A stretch of 64,000 nt of DNA from Chrysomallon squamiferum (Eukaryota; Mollusca; Gastropoda; Neomphalida; Peltospiridae). Below are positions 23,467 through 35,717 of this stretch, one piece after another. Below the pieces are notes generated by a model. That model did not search any database and was not told the DNA's origin. It worked only from the letters and a program-made list of their open reading frames with translations. Each line of letters begins with the position of its first letter. The stretch's first letter is position 1. The position numbers and the translations under genes are program-made. The stretch covers positions 18,019,637 through 18,083,636 of the forward strand of contig CM022678.1 of the NCBI GenBank assembly GCA_012295275.1. Direction: 5' to 3'.

Positions 23467-26400
23467 TCTTACAATTGTTATATGCATGTACTTTCATAAC
23501 AAAGAAAAAAAAAGATAGACACAGACAGAGAAAGAAATAGAGAGATAGAGACTGAAAGAGAAAGAGAGACAGAGAGGTAAAGAGAAAGAAATACAGACAC
23601 ATACATTTTAAAGTGAGAAAATCAACAACAGACAAAAACAAATAAACAGTGAAAGTACACAAAGTATACAAGACATATAAACAAAGTTTGTAATCATAAT
23701 AAATACCTGATCAGATGATTAGAAATGTCAGTTACATTTGGCTTAAAGTCTGGATCTCCTAGCTGAGACCTCTGTGCATAGGCAAACTTGAAAGTCTGGG
23801 AGAAAAAAATAATAAATATATATTAATAAACCTTAGATAATTAACTTATAAAACATGCTTAGTAATATATTATATTTTTTGTTTTTTAAATATTAATAAA
23901 ATACTGAAATAAAGATTAAATGATATGAACATTTTATTATGGAATAATTGTAATAAACAGTTTAATTATGACGAATAAAAAACGTCCTTTTGCCGTTTTA
24001 ATTTAACTATCAAAGAAGATAACTCTTGCCGTCCTATCAGTTTCTGCAGTTATCTCCCTTAATTAATTTGGACAGCTAAGCATATAACAGAAAATTAACA
24101 AGAAAATTAACACGATTTTTTAACACAATGTGAAAATTAGGAAAAGAAAATATTGTTAATAATTTGCTTTTACTTACCTCAACCATTCTCTGGTGGGTCA
24201 TTGATTTATCTATCTCCTTTCTTGTCCACTTGTAACCGTCCAGAATGTTCAGCATTAAAAGAAGTGCTGGACCTGATGATGGGGGGGGCATGGTCGCGAT
24301 AATACTTTCTAAACAACAAATAGTTTGTTTTTAAATGAATGAAAAACAGGTATTATATTTTTAAACAACAAAAAATATTTTTTTAATGAATGGAGAAAGG
24401 TATTGCAAAAAAATGTTTTATATTTTACAAATGATAACAGTTTCCAAATAAAAGGTTTTAAATGAATGGAAAAAAAATTATTATATAAAATGCATTGTAT
24501 TGTACATATGACAATACTTTTCTAAATAATGAAAAATACAGTGTAACAGTTGTTACTTAAATTTCTGATATAATTCTTAAATAGCTGTGAAATGCAATAA
24601 AAAATAAAAATAAAAATAAACATAAAAAAATTTAAAAAATTAAAAAAGATGATTAAAAAAACAAGAAGGATTAAAATAATAAATTAACATCTGTAACAGA
24701 ACTTTTTAAAATAACTTACTAATGCTTAAAATAAATAATTTAACGTATTTTACATTTTTGTTATTACTGTTGTGTTATGATTATTATTATTTTGTCTTCA
24801 TATTTCATTTCAATACTTTATTTAGTAAACAGGGATAAATAAAACTTCTGTTAATCTGTTTCATTAACGTTAACAACACAGGAAAAATCAATTCTTCTTA
24901 ATTTAGTGGATTGGTTCTTTTGTTAAACATTTTTTTTTTTTTTAAATACTAACTTTGAAATTTTGTTGTCACAACGTCGCGAATTACAACTGTGTAGTCA
25001 CGGAGATCATCCATTGTGAGAATGCCATTTGCTTTTTTAACCTGCAAATAACAAGTAAACTGTTCATGTACACATGCGTGTCTCTGCATATTTATCTTCA
25101 AGTCACTTGTTTTTTATTTATTTTGTTGCTTACTTAGTTTCCCAAATACAGAAGCATGTGAATACCATTAGAATTGAAGAAAATATTTGAAATTCAAATA
25201 CTCAAGCATCCTGAAAAATCAACTATTTTGGGGATCCCTTCTGGTTTGACTGCACAACTATGTATCAATATCTAATTACCTATATGCATTTCCATCTCTA
25301 TTATTAATAAGATTAATTCTGTTCCTGATGTGATGTTGTCATTATTATTTTATTTTATTAATAATTTTCACAAATAGAGAGATACATCAACAGAAATGGA
25401 GACAGCTTGCTGTTTTACTGTAAGACTTTATTGTTAGGAAAGGTATGTTATGTGAAAACAAGTTCTTGTAGTTAATTATAAACATATTTACACTATTTGT
25501 TCATTTATGACATTTCTTTGCAAATGATTATTTCCATTTTATTTTCTGTTCTCTCCATTTAAACACTTCACAAATGAACTGGATGTAGTATAATGACATA
25601 ACATTTATTTGTGTTGGAAACAGAAATAGATCATAGCTATAGAACACAGCAGGACTTCTGAAAGTGTGAATACAATACATCAGAAATTCTGATACAAATG
25701 AACAGGAGGTGGTAAAGATTTCAGAAAAAAAGTATAAAACTTTACTTAAAATAAACAATGAAAAAAATAAATAATAAAAACATATACAACAGAAACGAAT
25801 TAATGTACTTCTAAAGCAGTGTAAGTTTGATCTTCACAAATCCAATTTAAGATTGTTAAATAATCTGCACAGATTAAGCTTTTCTCTAGCAGCCTGTGTT
25901 TCCTCTTGTCTTTTAGATAACATGATAACAGATGATTTTGAGAGTAAACATGAAACAAAAAAACAATAAGTTATTGTGAGAGGATCACCTGTACACAGCA
26001 ACATTGTCACCTGAAAAGGCAACACAGAAAACTAAAACAAAGTGTGCCTAATTAAAAAATATCCAGTTTAAAAAAAAAAAAAAAAAACATTTAACAGGTT
26101 TTCTGAATTTTCAAGATTTCTGTAAGCTGGAGAAGTAACTGAAAAACCTTTACTAATTTTATTAACTAAGAATTTCCATTTCAAGAATTGTGTTAATCTT
26201 ACTCACCACATCGACAACCCCTTTAGCTAAATCTCCATCATAGAAAACTTTTGGTCCATTGTCTGCGATCAGCTGAAGGGTGACAGCCAGTTCGGGCAAA
26301 GTCACCCAGTCACCCTGCTCGACTGGTTTGCCATCTTGTACAAACCACTTCTTCAACAGTTTTGGAAAATTAGTCACGTTTACTTTTGTTCTCAAAACTC

Positions 26401-27854
26401 TAGCTGAAATATTTTCATAAAGAAAAAACAGTTTTAGAAATCAGTTATTAAAAAATAAGATAGACAGCATTTATATCTGGGATGTGTATTTATTCATATA
26501 TGTGTGTGTGTGTGTGTGTTTATATGTATATATGTTTTATATAGGTACACACACACACACATACATAGATATACATATATATATATATGTTGCCAGGAAC
26601 TACAGCACCATCACACAAAAACTACACAAGTTCAAACTTGATTATACATTTAATTTCTCTGTTTGATTGTACAATATAATAGACAATACTATAACATTAT
26701 AAATGATAATATCATAGTTATACTGCAAAGAATTGTCCCAAACATCTTGCCAGCTATTATCTCTTCTCTCTTGAATTCTCTTTCACAGCATGTATTTGTT
26801 TATTTATATATACACACACACAAACAGATATATGTAAATAAATTTGTAAGTGAATAACTGGAACATTTCTTACCCAAATCTTCTGTCACGTTAAAACCAT
26901 CTCTTGCTAGTTCTATAGAAGGCTCAAGTATAACTTCCCAATGTAACCTACACAAATATAAACAACAATAATACTTACTAAATAAATAAATAAATAAACA
27001 AGTAAATAAATAAATAAATAAAAAGTAAATAAAACCAAGAAAAAGAAAGAAAAAACGAATTAAAAAAGAAGTAAAATATTTTAATATAAATCATATTATG
27101 CCTCAATATGAGTTACTTCCCTTCATCAAAAAAAACAACAACCAAATACAACATCAAAATAAGAAGAATTTATAGAGTAATCTTTACAGTATTTAAAATC
27201 AGAACAAACAGATAATTTAACAGAATTTTATGTAATAAAAAAATATTCATTTTTTTAAATAATAATCTATCTTGTTTTGATTCTTATTATTTAACGGTTT
27301 TAAAATTAAAATTCTTTTACTTACCTTCCTCTGTTTTTATGTACGTTCCACAAGCCTTTGAGAAATCCTGGAGTAGCCACTGCTTTCCCACTCTGAAAAT
27401 AAATAAATAAACAATACAGTATAATACAATACAAATTAAAATAAATAAACAAAGAAACATTTAAACAGTGTTAGTGTTATTAACTAGATATATCTTTAAA
27501 AAATTTAGCACTAAAATAAATTTTAACTTATTTAATTTATTTCACTGAAGTGTGACAATTTATTTGTAATATTTAGTCATAATTTACTAACTGCTTGGCT
27601 TCTTTATACAAAACTCCCATTTTGAAAGAATAAATGTTATCATATACATTGTTTTATTAGCTGATTAAGGATTAATGTGATATGCAGCTACAAGAGAAAT
27701 AATAATTTTTTAAGTTAGCAGCTAAGACTAGATAGGTAACATGGTGCTGCAGCATTGCAAACTGGGATACAAAATGGCTGTGACTGTGAAAACAAGCAAT
27801 TAAGCAAAAATAAATAATCTGAATAACACATCTGCTTCTAAATTTTATTATTAT

Positions 27855-27929
<75 letters not shown>

Positions 27930-30900
27930 CCTCTCTACTGTGTATATGTCTCTACCTATCTATCTTTGTCCCTATCAGTTTCTCACTTTCTCGTTCACTA
28001 ACTCATCGTCATTTTATGTCTGAAATTCCCAAACGTTCTGTTTGTGTGTGTGTGAATATTACCTGTGCATACAGAAGAACAGACACATGTGATAGTTACT
28101 AAGAAATGCTGCTTACATAGTAAAGAGATGTTTTGTCTGTAAACATGTTGGATGTTGATGCAGCTGGTGCTGTCTCACGGAAATCATAAGCATTAGACGT
28201 CTGAATTTTGTGATCATGGACAAGCATAAAACCTCCACTGCAAATAAATAAGTAAATAAAAATTAAAATTAAAATTAAAATAAATATTTAATAATTTGAA
28301 AACTGACAGCTATTGTAACAATACAATAAATATTACTTACTAAATATTAATAAATATAAAATAGATATTATTAGTCAAATGTAAAACCAAACGGTTTATA
28401 AAATGTCAAGCACAAATTGCTTGTCAAATGTAAAATAATAAATAATCCTTATTAACTGTAAAATAATTATTTCTATTTAAAATAAATATTTTTGTTAAAT
28501 TTAAACAAATGTTTACTAAATGTAAAATAAACTTTACATGTAAAACAAATCCTGTTTATGAAATGCAAAATAAATAAATCTTGCTAAACGAGTAAGTATT
28601 ACTTTATCAAGTTATTAAATTTAAAACACACACACATGCAAACACTAACGCCTACACAGACACACATACATATTATTATCAAATGGAAAAAAAATACTGG
28701 AATGGGAAAAAAACTAAAAGAGACGAATAAAAATGACCCATTTAAAGATCTGGTCAGAATCTCTGGTAAGTAAAACGTTTCTGAAGACGTAACAACAGTC
28801 GAACGTAACAACAGTCAAATGTAACAACAGTCAAACGTAACAACAGTCAAACGTAACAACAGTTGGATGTACCACGGAAAGACAAAACATGGCAAAACAT
28901 TGCAGCTACTGCAGCATCAACAGCGTTCCCACCTTTCTTCAGAGAATCGAGGGCCGAAGCTCGGAACAAACAGGAACATCTGTGGCAACAGCTCCTGTGG
29001 AACCTATCTGAGAAAGTAAAATTTTAAAATTTTAAATATAAATTATAATTTTAATTTTTTTTAATAAAAATAAGACTAATTTAAAAAATAGAAATAATAT
29101 TAATTTAATTAAAAAAATAAATGTAATATTAATTTAGTAAATAATTAAAATATTAATTTAATTAAATAAATAAAAATCTGATTAATTTAATAAATAACAA
29201 ACAATGATAATAATTTGATTTAAAAAATACAAATAAATTAATTTAATTAAAAATTTAAATTAAAAATTAACTAAATATCATATTAATTTAATAAAATAAA
29301 TATTTAGAACTGAGACTTCTTAAAAAGTACACTGGTTTAACAAATATGCATGCACACATTCATGTCACTGGACCGTAACTTCAGTATTTCTGATAATAAA
29401 GCAAAATTAACAACTGTAAAAATAAAGTAGACCTCAAGTAATGTTTTAAAGTTAAAAGAAAATAATAATGAATGAATAAATAAATGATAAAAAATAATTT
29501 TGATGATTTACAAAAATCTGTATACAAGACATATAAACTTCAAAAACTGCTAAAAAAAGACAACGAAGACATTAAAAAACTGAAAAAAAATGTCCTATGA
29601 ATTAACTAGTCACCAATATGTCAATCAAATTAAAATTACAAAATTTGACTGTATCATTTAAAAAACAACAATAAACAATTAAAATTTTGAAATTTGAAAG
29701 TGAAATTTAAATTACCTGAGGTGGAAGGAGGTAAATAGTTAAAATGAGAGGAACGGTGATGCAGACAGCAAACACAACATTCAGTATGATGATGATTCGT
29801 AGACTGAATGATTTTGTTCCCAAACTGAAAAACAAAACAAATGATGATGATGATGATTAATAATAAACATATAAATTATAATTCCATTTGTCATTTATTA
29901 TTCATTTTATTTCTTTTTGGCAGGGGTGTTACTAAATGTACTTCTCATCATATAATCAAAAATTCAAAACACACAATTACTAACATACAGTGTGTCTATA
30001 CAGATGTCTACAAATGGTTATTATAATTCCACTTACAAAATGCTGGTATATTATACCAGTCACACAAATGGTTTTTTTAAATATACTCTGTATATTTCTG
30101 TTTTCTAAGCTAATAATGAAACATGGCTACTCAGCAATACAAATCAGCGAGAGATATTTTCAAAAATGACAGAATGAATAATCAGGTCCTCTCTGTCAAT
30201 GATTTACTCATTTCAGCTTGTTTTGTCCATGGGTACAAATCTCAAACAAACTTAACAAGTGATGAAACGAAAAGTTCGAAATTACAGCCATTTAGAATTA
30301 AAACTGTTTTGCTCATAACGACATAGGTATATATTTGGTTTTGTGATTCACTGTAAAAATACAGCCACACAAGGACATAATGACTAACATGTTAATGTCT
30401 ATAATAGTAAGATTACTCACAGTTTTTGTTTGCTGGTTGATGATTTGTTTGGTACATGCAGGGGAGACGATTCAGCTCTGACTGTAGACTCGCTGTCAGA
30501 CGACACTGATTTGGACATTTTTTTCTTCTTTTCTTCTTCTATCAGCTGAATCTGGTCACCTGTGAGATATATATATATTTGTACAGAATAACAGGTTATT
30601 GTTTTTTTATCAGCTCCAACCTGTGAAAGGTCAGAATGCTGAATGCAGCATGGCTCTGCTGAGCCGCATTTGCTATTTAACCTCAGTAGGATAAAGCTAA
30701 TATCTTAGAACAGGAATCAGTTATTTATTTTATCCAGTCTCAAATAATTAAAAAATTAAATTAAATTAAATGGGTTGTTGTTGTTGTTGTTGTTGTTTGT
30801 TTGGTCTTTTTTGTTGTTGTTTTTTTTTTGTTTTTTTTTTGTTTCAGTGGATCATTCTTGAGAATAGCAAAAAGTTAATTTCTTTTCTGCCAAAAAACAA

Positions 30901-31253
30901 AACACTTACTGACTCTATAATTAATAATTATACCAAAACCGGTTTTGAGAACATGATGAACATTCCTGAGGCTAAGTATACCTGGTAAACCACTTTCTAA
31001 AAATATTTTTCCACTAATAAAAGTGAATAAAAAAGCATATATTAAAATCACACCAGACCAATTTTTGTTAAATTGCCTAATGACAAATATTTGTCGAACT
31101 TTGATAAAATATAATCGTAATCATGATAGTGATAATGATCATAATCAATAAAACTTTAGTCATCGTGAAATGTAAATATTTAGTTTACTACATAAAGTTT
31201 ATTGCTAAACAATAATTTTTACCTTGACCTTGTACATCTGTCGAACCATCCAT
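18306..31253 (-). CDS. GGT7: Gamma-glutamyltransferase family protein, GGT7-like (glutathione hydrolase 7-like), 16 exons
   Basis: Exons on the minus strand: 31253-31223, 30559-30421, 29824-29716, 29007-about 28866 (damaged), 28237-28117, 27392-27325, 26947-26874, 26403-26207, 25041-24954, 24308-24178, 23795-23707, 23214-23065, 21874-21754, 20699-20573, 19828-19688, 18478-18306. All other junctions have AG/GT sites and keep frame. The product is about 635 residues: a Lys-rich cytosolic tail, one membrane anchor (IIIILNVVFAVCITVPLILT), then the GGT fold. Family hallmarks visible are KKGGNAVDAAVAAM, GGFMLVHD, DFRETAP, VATPGFLKGL, PPPSSGPALLLMLNIL, the catalytic-threonine segment KGTTHLSVV, NNEMADFS, KKRPLSSMVPT, GGSNGTRI and KPRLHN. 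GGT enzymes cleave gamma-glutamyl bonds such as that of glutathione at the cell surface. GGFMLVHD and Asn-Gly instead of Gly-Gly in the oxyanion loop favour GGT7, whose activity is uncertain. Exon 4 is disrupted, so this copy may be misassembled or inactive. Confidence 0.88.
18478..18925 (-). repeat. Tandem array of about seven duplicated splice-acceptor segments next to the last GGT exon
   Basis: On the minus strand the segment GTTTGTTTCAG plus the first bases of exon 16 (T[GA]AGTAAGGGTTTC-like) recurs about seven times, at roughly 18471, 18531, 18606, 18673, 18745, 18806 and 18869. Variable (ATT)n and CTGTTGTAAGTACT-like spacers separate the copies, giving a period of about 60-72 bp. Only the copy at 18478 leads into the conserved C-terminal coding sequence, so it is the acceptor used in the model. 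The other copies are potential decoy acceptors. Confidence 0.8.
20773..21010. repeat. Tandem duplication of a segment with (AAT)n core
   Basis: The phrase GAGTTATAAAGACATAATAAT occurs three times (about 20775, 20858, 20978), each followed by an (AAT)n run of growing length. The linker AATGATAATGGTATAAGTAATAAGTCTTCTTACTAAATAAGATACT is present in two near-identical copies. It lies in the GGT intron between exons 13 and 14. Confidence 0.8.
21659..21739. repeat. (AC)n microsatellite
   Basis: About 80 bp of AC dinucleotides with two small interruptions, ending about 15 bp from the donor of GGT exon 13 (21754). Confidence 0.95.
21938..22262. mobile_element. Old non-autonomous DNA transposon copy in a GGT intron
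   Basis: The left end reads GGCTGAGGTACCCGTAGCCG. The right end, read on the minus strand, begins GGTTGAGAATCTTTTATTTG, so the two ends form an imperfect terminal inverted repeat containing GG[CT]TGAG and CCGAAAT-like words. Internal phrases such as AATCTGAAACG and ATTCCATAATCTGAAA resemble a repeat family known from vertebrates whose ends read GGTTGAGTATCCCTTATCC, followed by CGGATTTTGGA-like words. There is no transposase ORF, the copy is diverged, and I could not define target-site duplications. The family link is from memory and needs a repeat-library search. Confidence 0.6.
27859..27926. repeat. (CT)n microsatellite
   Basis: A CT run of about 68 bp in the GGT intron between exons 5 and 6. 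Confidence 0.95.
28786..28865. repeat. 16-bp tandem repeat, five copies, at the broken end of GGT exon 4
   Basis: Plus-strand unit approximately AACGTAACAACAGTCA, repeated five times with single-base differences. It abuts the truncated end of GGT exon 4, where a conserved SSGIGG-coding segment and splice donor would be expected. Confidence 0.9.
28866..29007 (-). pseudogene. Damaged exon 4 of the GGT7-like gene
   Basis: After its acceptor the exon reads IGSTGAVATDVPVCSEL, the expected start of the GGT ectodomain. It then hits a TGA unless one base is added near 28947-28952, after which it reads LDSLKKGGNAVDAAVAAMFC. A 10-bp direct duplication (ATGTTTTGCC, ATGTTTTGTC) follows. Skipping one copy gives AAMFCLSVVHPT, close to the family pattern that normally continues into SSGIGG. 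That last piece is absent: five copies of a 16-bp repeat occupy the place where the exon end and donor should be. The rest of the gene is intact, so this is either a local assembly fault or a recent lesion. Confidence 0.65.
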
Positions 31254-31774
31254 TATGTTTGTATTTAATCTTCCAACTCAGTCAAAAATTAAAACATGCT
31301 GAATGCAAAACACAACGGAGAAAATGTTATTTAAAAACACGAAAATGTCCAAGCTGGCACCTCGAATCATCAACCAAATTATGCTATGTGATACGCATCC
31401 TAAATTAGAAACAACACAGACCATACGAACGCATACCAGTGTAAATAGTTCTCTCTGGAATTCTCTCCCTTGGGTAATAAACCTTTTACTGGAATTACAA
31501 CTGATTTTGCAATAAATGTTTTTATTTGTTTGTTCGTCATATTGTTTCTCACAAATTTTGTTTTAAGTAGTTATTTTTAGTTAAATATGTATAGAAAAAC
31601 AGAACAATTATATTAAAAATAAATTTAATTTTAAACCTTTTCAATCATAACAGAAAATAAAGTTCGAAGGACCTCCGCTGATGGTAAATATGCAATCTCT
31701 CTCTCTCTCCACACATACACACAAACACACACACACGCACGCACGCACACACTCACACACTCATATATATATAT

Positions 31775-31888
31775 ATGAGAAAGAAAAAGGGAGCTTAATA
31801 AGCAATATTATCATGGGAAATATATAAACAGCGATCGATTAATTTGTAATGTGTGTGTATGTATTTTTATGGTCATATATATATATAT

Positions 31889-31923
<35 letters not shown>

Positions 31924-32090
31924 TAACATCAATTATATATGTATTTAGGAATTAATTTTCTGCTGTCTTATGTAGATCACGTTAATCTGCCTACAGACAA
32001 AATTCGTGAACGTACTGACACATGAGGACTATGTTATGTTGTGAGGTTGTCATTGAAATCATACATGGCACCCATTTGTCTATCTAATTT

Positions 32091-32137
<47 letters not shown>

Positions 32138-32326
32138 ATAGTCCCGATAAACGTCATCAAATTACGAACAATGTATAGATAGAATTAATTAAGTTTTATA
32201 TATATATATATATATGACGTTTATAGGGACTATAAAAATATATACACACATTACAAATTAATCGATCGCTATTTATATATTTCCCATGATAATATTGCTT
32301 ATTAAACTATCTTTTTCTTTCTCATA

Positions 32327-32328
<2 letters not shown>
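31775..32328. repeat. Long inverted repeat (arms 31775-31870 and 32231-32328)
   Basis: The left arm GAGAAAGAAAAAGGGAGCTT... continues through CATGGGAAATATATAAA and GCGATCGATTAATTTGTAATG. The right arm is its reverse complement with a few mismatches. A second, smaller inverted pair (32135-32157 and 32214-32236, both containing TTTATAGTCCC and AACGTCAT) is nested beside the right arm. The structure could be a diverged palindromic element or two head-to-head copies of one repeat. No ORF is present. Confidence 0.8.
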
Positions 32329-32367
<39 letters not shown>

Positions 32368-32394
32368 TTAAAATAACATAAAAAACAAAGGTTG

Positions 32395-32535
32395 GTGTCT
32401 CATATATCTAAATCAAAATATAAATCAGAAACCATAACAACTTTTTAATAGGTTTTGAGAATTTGACCAAACATTTTGCAGTTAAAAAGTAGTTATGATT
32501 TCTGATTTATATTTTGATTTAGATACATATGAGAC
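32395..32535. mobile_element. MITE-like hairpin element, about 140 bp
   Basis: Arms of about 53 bp (32395-32447 and 32482-32535) are almost perfect reverse complements, beginning GTGTCTCATATATCTAAATC and ending in the complement. They are separated by a loop of about 35 bp. Such foldback structures are typical of miniature inverted-repeat transposable elements; no transposase is present and the target-site duplication is unclear. Confidence 0.6.
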
Positions 32536-32582
32536 ACAAAACTTTTTTTTTATTTATTTATTTATTTATTTTTTTTTTTTTT

Positions 32583-32618
32583 GCTTAGGGCTTCTAAAGG
32601 TCTTAATCCGGCCCTGCG
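32583..32618 (-). mobile_element. Possible hAT-type transposon terminus
   Basis: On the minus strand this reads CAGGGCCGGATTAAGACC followed by TTTAGAAGCCC. CAGGG-starting ends are typical of hAT-superfamily DNA transposons. Only one end is seen and no partner terminus was located, so this is a tentative fragment. Confidence 0.35.
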
Positions 32619-32850
32619 TGTAGGTAGGCATGTATTTATTAAATATGTGCTTATGTGTAGGAAGTAAATATGTATGTATGATTGTATGTATGTATGTGTG
32701 TATGCACGTACTACGTATGTGTTTGTGGGCGCGTACATGCTATAAGGAAGACATTGTATTTTATTTTCGTGACAATCAATGAATCAGATACGGGAAGAGG
32801 AAGGTAGGAAGTGTAGAACGTTATCTGAACGTTACACTTCAATACAACAC

Positions 32851-32852
<2 letters not shown>

Positions 32853-32944
<92 letters not shown>

Positions 32945-32990
32945 CTGTCTGTCTGTCTCTCTCTCTCTCTCTCGTTCTCTCTCTCTCTTA
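32853..32990. repeat. (CT)n microsatellite with GTCT interruptions
   Basis: About 85 bp of pure CT followed by a more degenerate CT/GTCT stretch. It generates spurious Leu-Ser and Arg-Glu ORFs on both strands. Confidence 0.95.
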
Positions 32991-34560
32991 TAGACACATA
33001 TATGCGCACACACAAATACACACACAAATACTACTGCACTTAAGGGCGCTCAAATGTACAATTCATTTATTTATTCATTCATTCATTCATTCATTTATTT
33101 ATATAGGTATACATTAATCTGTCTTAGGTTGTGGATAAACGTAATATCTCACTGATCCAACACACACACACACATACACAGTATATACAAACATGCATAC
33201 ATACATATATCCACACATATAGCAAACCATACGTACAAACATACCTTATTACATACATAAAGACATACCACGAATACGTAAAGACATACGTATGCACGTA
33301 CATGCATACCATTCATACACATATAATTTGCAAGTAAGGGGGGAAAGGTGAAAGTCAGTGACGCAAACTAAAGCTATGTCTTTGTTGAACTTATGAATAT
33401 GTACATACGTTACACCCTGTAACAATCTCTGGAGAAAAACTAGGTCACGACCTCATATCGGTGACGTCACGCGATGCCTCGAATTCATGCCTGACGTTTG
33501 TAGATAAACCTATATTTCAACCTCACGTTGAACGAGTTTTAATAAACCATCTATGTGTAATATTTGCTCTGAATACTTTATTTTTTTTAAATTTATTTTT
33601 AATAAAAGTCTTCTGTTTAATAACTTTTAATAATCTTTAACAAAATACTACTAATAAATAAACATCTTTAGTTTTTCTTTCTTTTGATAAACATAGTTTA
33701 AATATCTTTTAATAAACTTCTTATAATACATATATTTGTATTAATTAATATATGTTATTATTATTAATGATGTTGTTTTTCTTTTGTTGTTATTGTTATT
33801 ATTTATTTTTTATTTACTTACTCCTTTATTTTTAAAATTATTATGATAAAAAATGTAATTAAAGATTATTAAAAAAGAAATCTAATTAAAGCTGATTAAT
33901 AACAAAATATATTAAAACTTAATAAAGAAAACAGTTTTATTAAAATATAGGTGTGTGTGTATGTATATGTGTGTGTGTGTGTGTGTGTATATTAATAAAA
34001 TGTTTTTATTTTTTTATTTATCAACTTTATATAAATTTCTTTTTTTATATATAACCTTTATTATGGATAATTTTCATTATGGGTAATTTTTTAAAGAAAA
34101 ATAAGAGCATAAATAAATGAATATATAAATAAATAAATAATAACAATAACAACATATAATAAAATAATAATAATTTCTTTACAACTCAACATATATACAA
34201 TATTATATAAACCAGTTAGTATCAGACAGTCGCGGAATTGTATAATTTTAGTTATCAGTCTGACGAAATTATTATATTTTATTACACCAAACTTCAGTCT
34301 AACCTTTAACCTTTGACCTTATCTTCCTCGTGTTAGCCAGTGACAAGGTGTTGCGTGTACTTTCTGACCTAGCAAAAGATATATAGAGAACAAAGTGCTT
34401 TACATTACTCAGAGTTATTTCCCTAGAATGACAACATGGTTAGTTTTAAAACGTGTGTCTGAAAAAAGAAAGCAGTCTGAAAATGATTACTGAGTGAGAC
34501 CCGTTGTACGAGTCTGTTACTATTTATAGACCAATATTATTAGGGATATCCCTTCTGAAA

Positions 34561-34570
34561 TCTCGCGAGA
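34561..34570. promoter_or_regulatory. TCTCGCGAGA palindrome (candidate promoter element)
   Basis: An exact copy of the TCTCGCGAGA palindrome, a known core element of many animal CpG-type promoters bound by BANP. It is the only copy noticed in this AT-rich window. It lies between the divergent GGT-like (minus) and CREBL2-like (plus) genes, and a GTATTT-type donor candidate sits about 20 bp downstream. It could mark a transcription start for an upstream untranslated exon of the CREBL2-like gene; this is inference. Confidence 0.4.
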
Positions 34571-34706
34571 GAGGAAATCCTGTAACAAAGGTATTTTATG
34601 TATATTTCTTTATTTCTTTATATATTTTAAATTATGTTCTAAAAATGTACTCATTCATACTATTTATTATTATTAGAAAATTTCTTTTATTTAAATAAAT
34701 AAATAA

Positions 34707-34783
<77 letters not shown>

Positions 34784-35218
34784 AATTACATAATTTATAT
34801 AAAATTATATTCTCGAAAGTATGTACATATTTCTGTGATTTGAAATTATAGCTTATTTTCATATATGTGATGAACTTAAAAGCTGATATATAAACAAATA
34901 AAGAATAAACAAACAAACAAGTAAATAAATAAATAAATATCTGAGAAAGAAGGGGAAAAGAAGGTAAAAAGTAAATGCAAAAGTAGTAGAAAGAATGGTT
35001 TAAAATAAGGGAAAATTAAAGGAGAGTAAGATAGAAAGAAAAGTAAGAGAGAAAAGAATAAAAGAAAAAGAGGATCAGATATAAGAAAGAAAAAGAAAAA
35101 GATAAAGCAAACTAAAAAACTAATAAATAAATAATGAAATAAATAATGAAATAAAATGAAATAAATAAATAAATAATAGATTTCATTTTTATTTAGTTTT
35201 CTTTTATCATCATCATCA

Positions 35219-35262
<44 letters not shown>

Positions 35263-35500
35263 TTCGATCATTTCAAATACCTACAGTCTTTCAACAGTAG
35301 GCTAAACGATAATTATTAAAGATATTAAATTTAGAAAATAGTATTAAAATGTAATTCAGATGAAAAAGAAAGAAAAACCAGAACAACAACAAAATAATCA
35401 ACAAAAAAAAAAAACCCCAAACGGCTGGTGTTTTTTGTACGTACATTATACGTATGTTTATTCTATGACGTCGGAGCACGAGACGTGATGTTTATCTCCG
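34571..35500. other. Noncoding AT-rich stretch
   Basis: Contains a 70-bp (AT)n run at 34711-34780, GAAAG/AAATA-rich DNA and an (ATT)n run at 35220-35263. Nothing coding is seen. Confidence 0.7.
34711..34780. repeat. (AT)n microsatellite
   Basis: About 70 bp of perfect AT dinucleotides, capable of cruciform extrusion. Confidence 0.95.
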
Positions 35501-35541
35501 TGACGTCAGTCCATTGACTACGTCTGTTGTTTTGATTGGCC
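35501..35541. promoter_or_regulatory. CRE octamer plus CCAAT-box-like promoter candidate
   Basis: TGACGTCA at 35501-35508 is followed by GATTGGCC (an inverted CCAAT box) around 35533-35540, with TGACGTCG nearby upstream (35466). About 115 bp further is an ATG-headed open frame with a splice donor (35654-35717). This is the arrangement expected of a promoter and first exon, but no TSS data exist here. Confidence 0.35.
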
Positions 35542-35653
35542 AGTAACCTTTATTCATTGTTATTAATGTTAACCTTGTAAATAAAAGACATTGTTATTAA
35601 TTTTATTATTTTAATTATTTATCTTTGTTTTGTTTAATGTCAAAGTTTTAAAG

Positions 35654-35717
35654 ATGGGGGAAAACAAAAAAAAAAAGAAGAAAAAATTCATCTTTAAGCG
35701 TCACTCTCGCTTGAAAG
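35654..35717 (+). CDS. Candidate first coding exon, MGENKKKKKKKFIFKRHSRL
   Basis: An ATG opens a 21-codon Lys-rich frame ending at AAAG|GTAAAC, a reasonable splice donor, with one base left over. The leftover phase would fit an acceptor at 40490 (TTTCAG). From there the frame stays open into the candidate start exon of the CREBL2-like gene at 40556. That would give a longer N-terminus, but phase agreement alone happens one time in three by chance. The tract of Lys codons is poly-A and could be fortuitous. I do not recognise the peptide. Confidence 0.25.

Larger units (their letters stand above)
31254..34560. other. Intergenic region upstream of the GGT-like gene, rich in palindromes and microsatellites
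   Basis: This stretch lies 5' of the minus-strand GGT-like start codon at 31253. It holds the inverted-repeat nest at 31.7-32.6 kb, a long CT tract, GT/CA/TA microsatellites and otherwise AT-rich sequence. A short less AT-rich patch around 33410-33500 carries a CRE octamer (33462-33469). No coding exon is supported. Confidence 0.55.
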
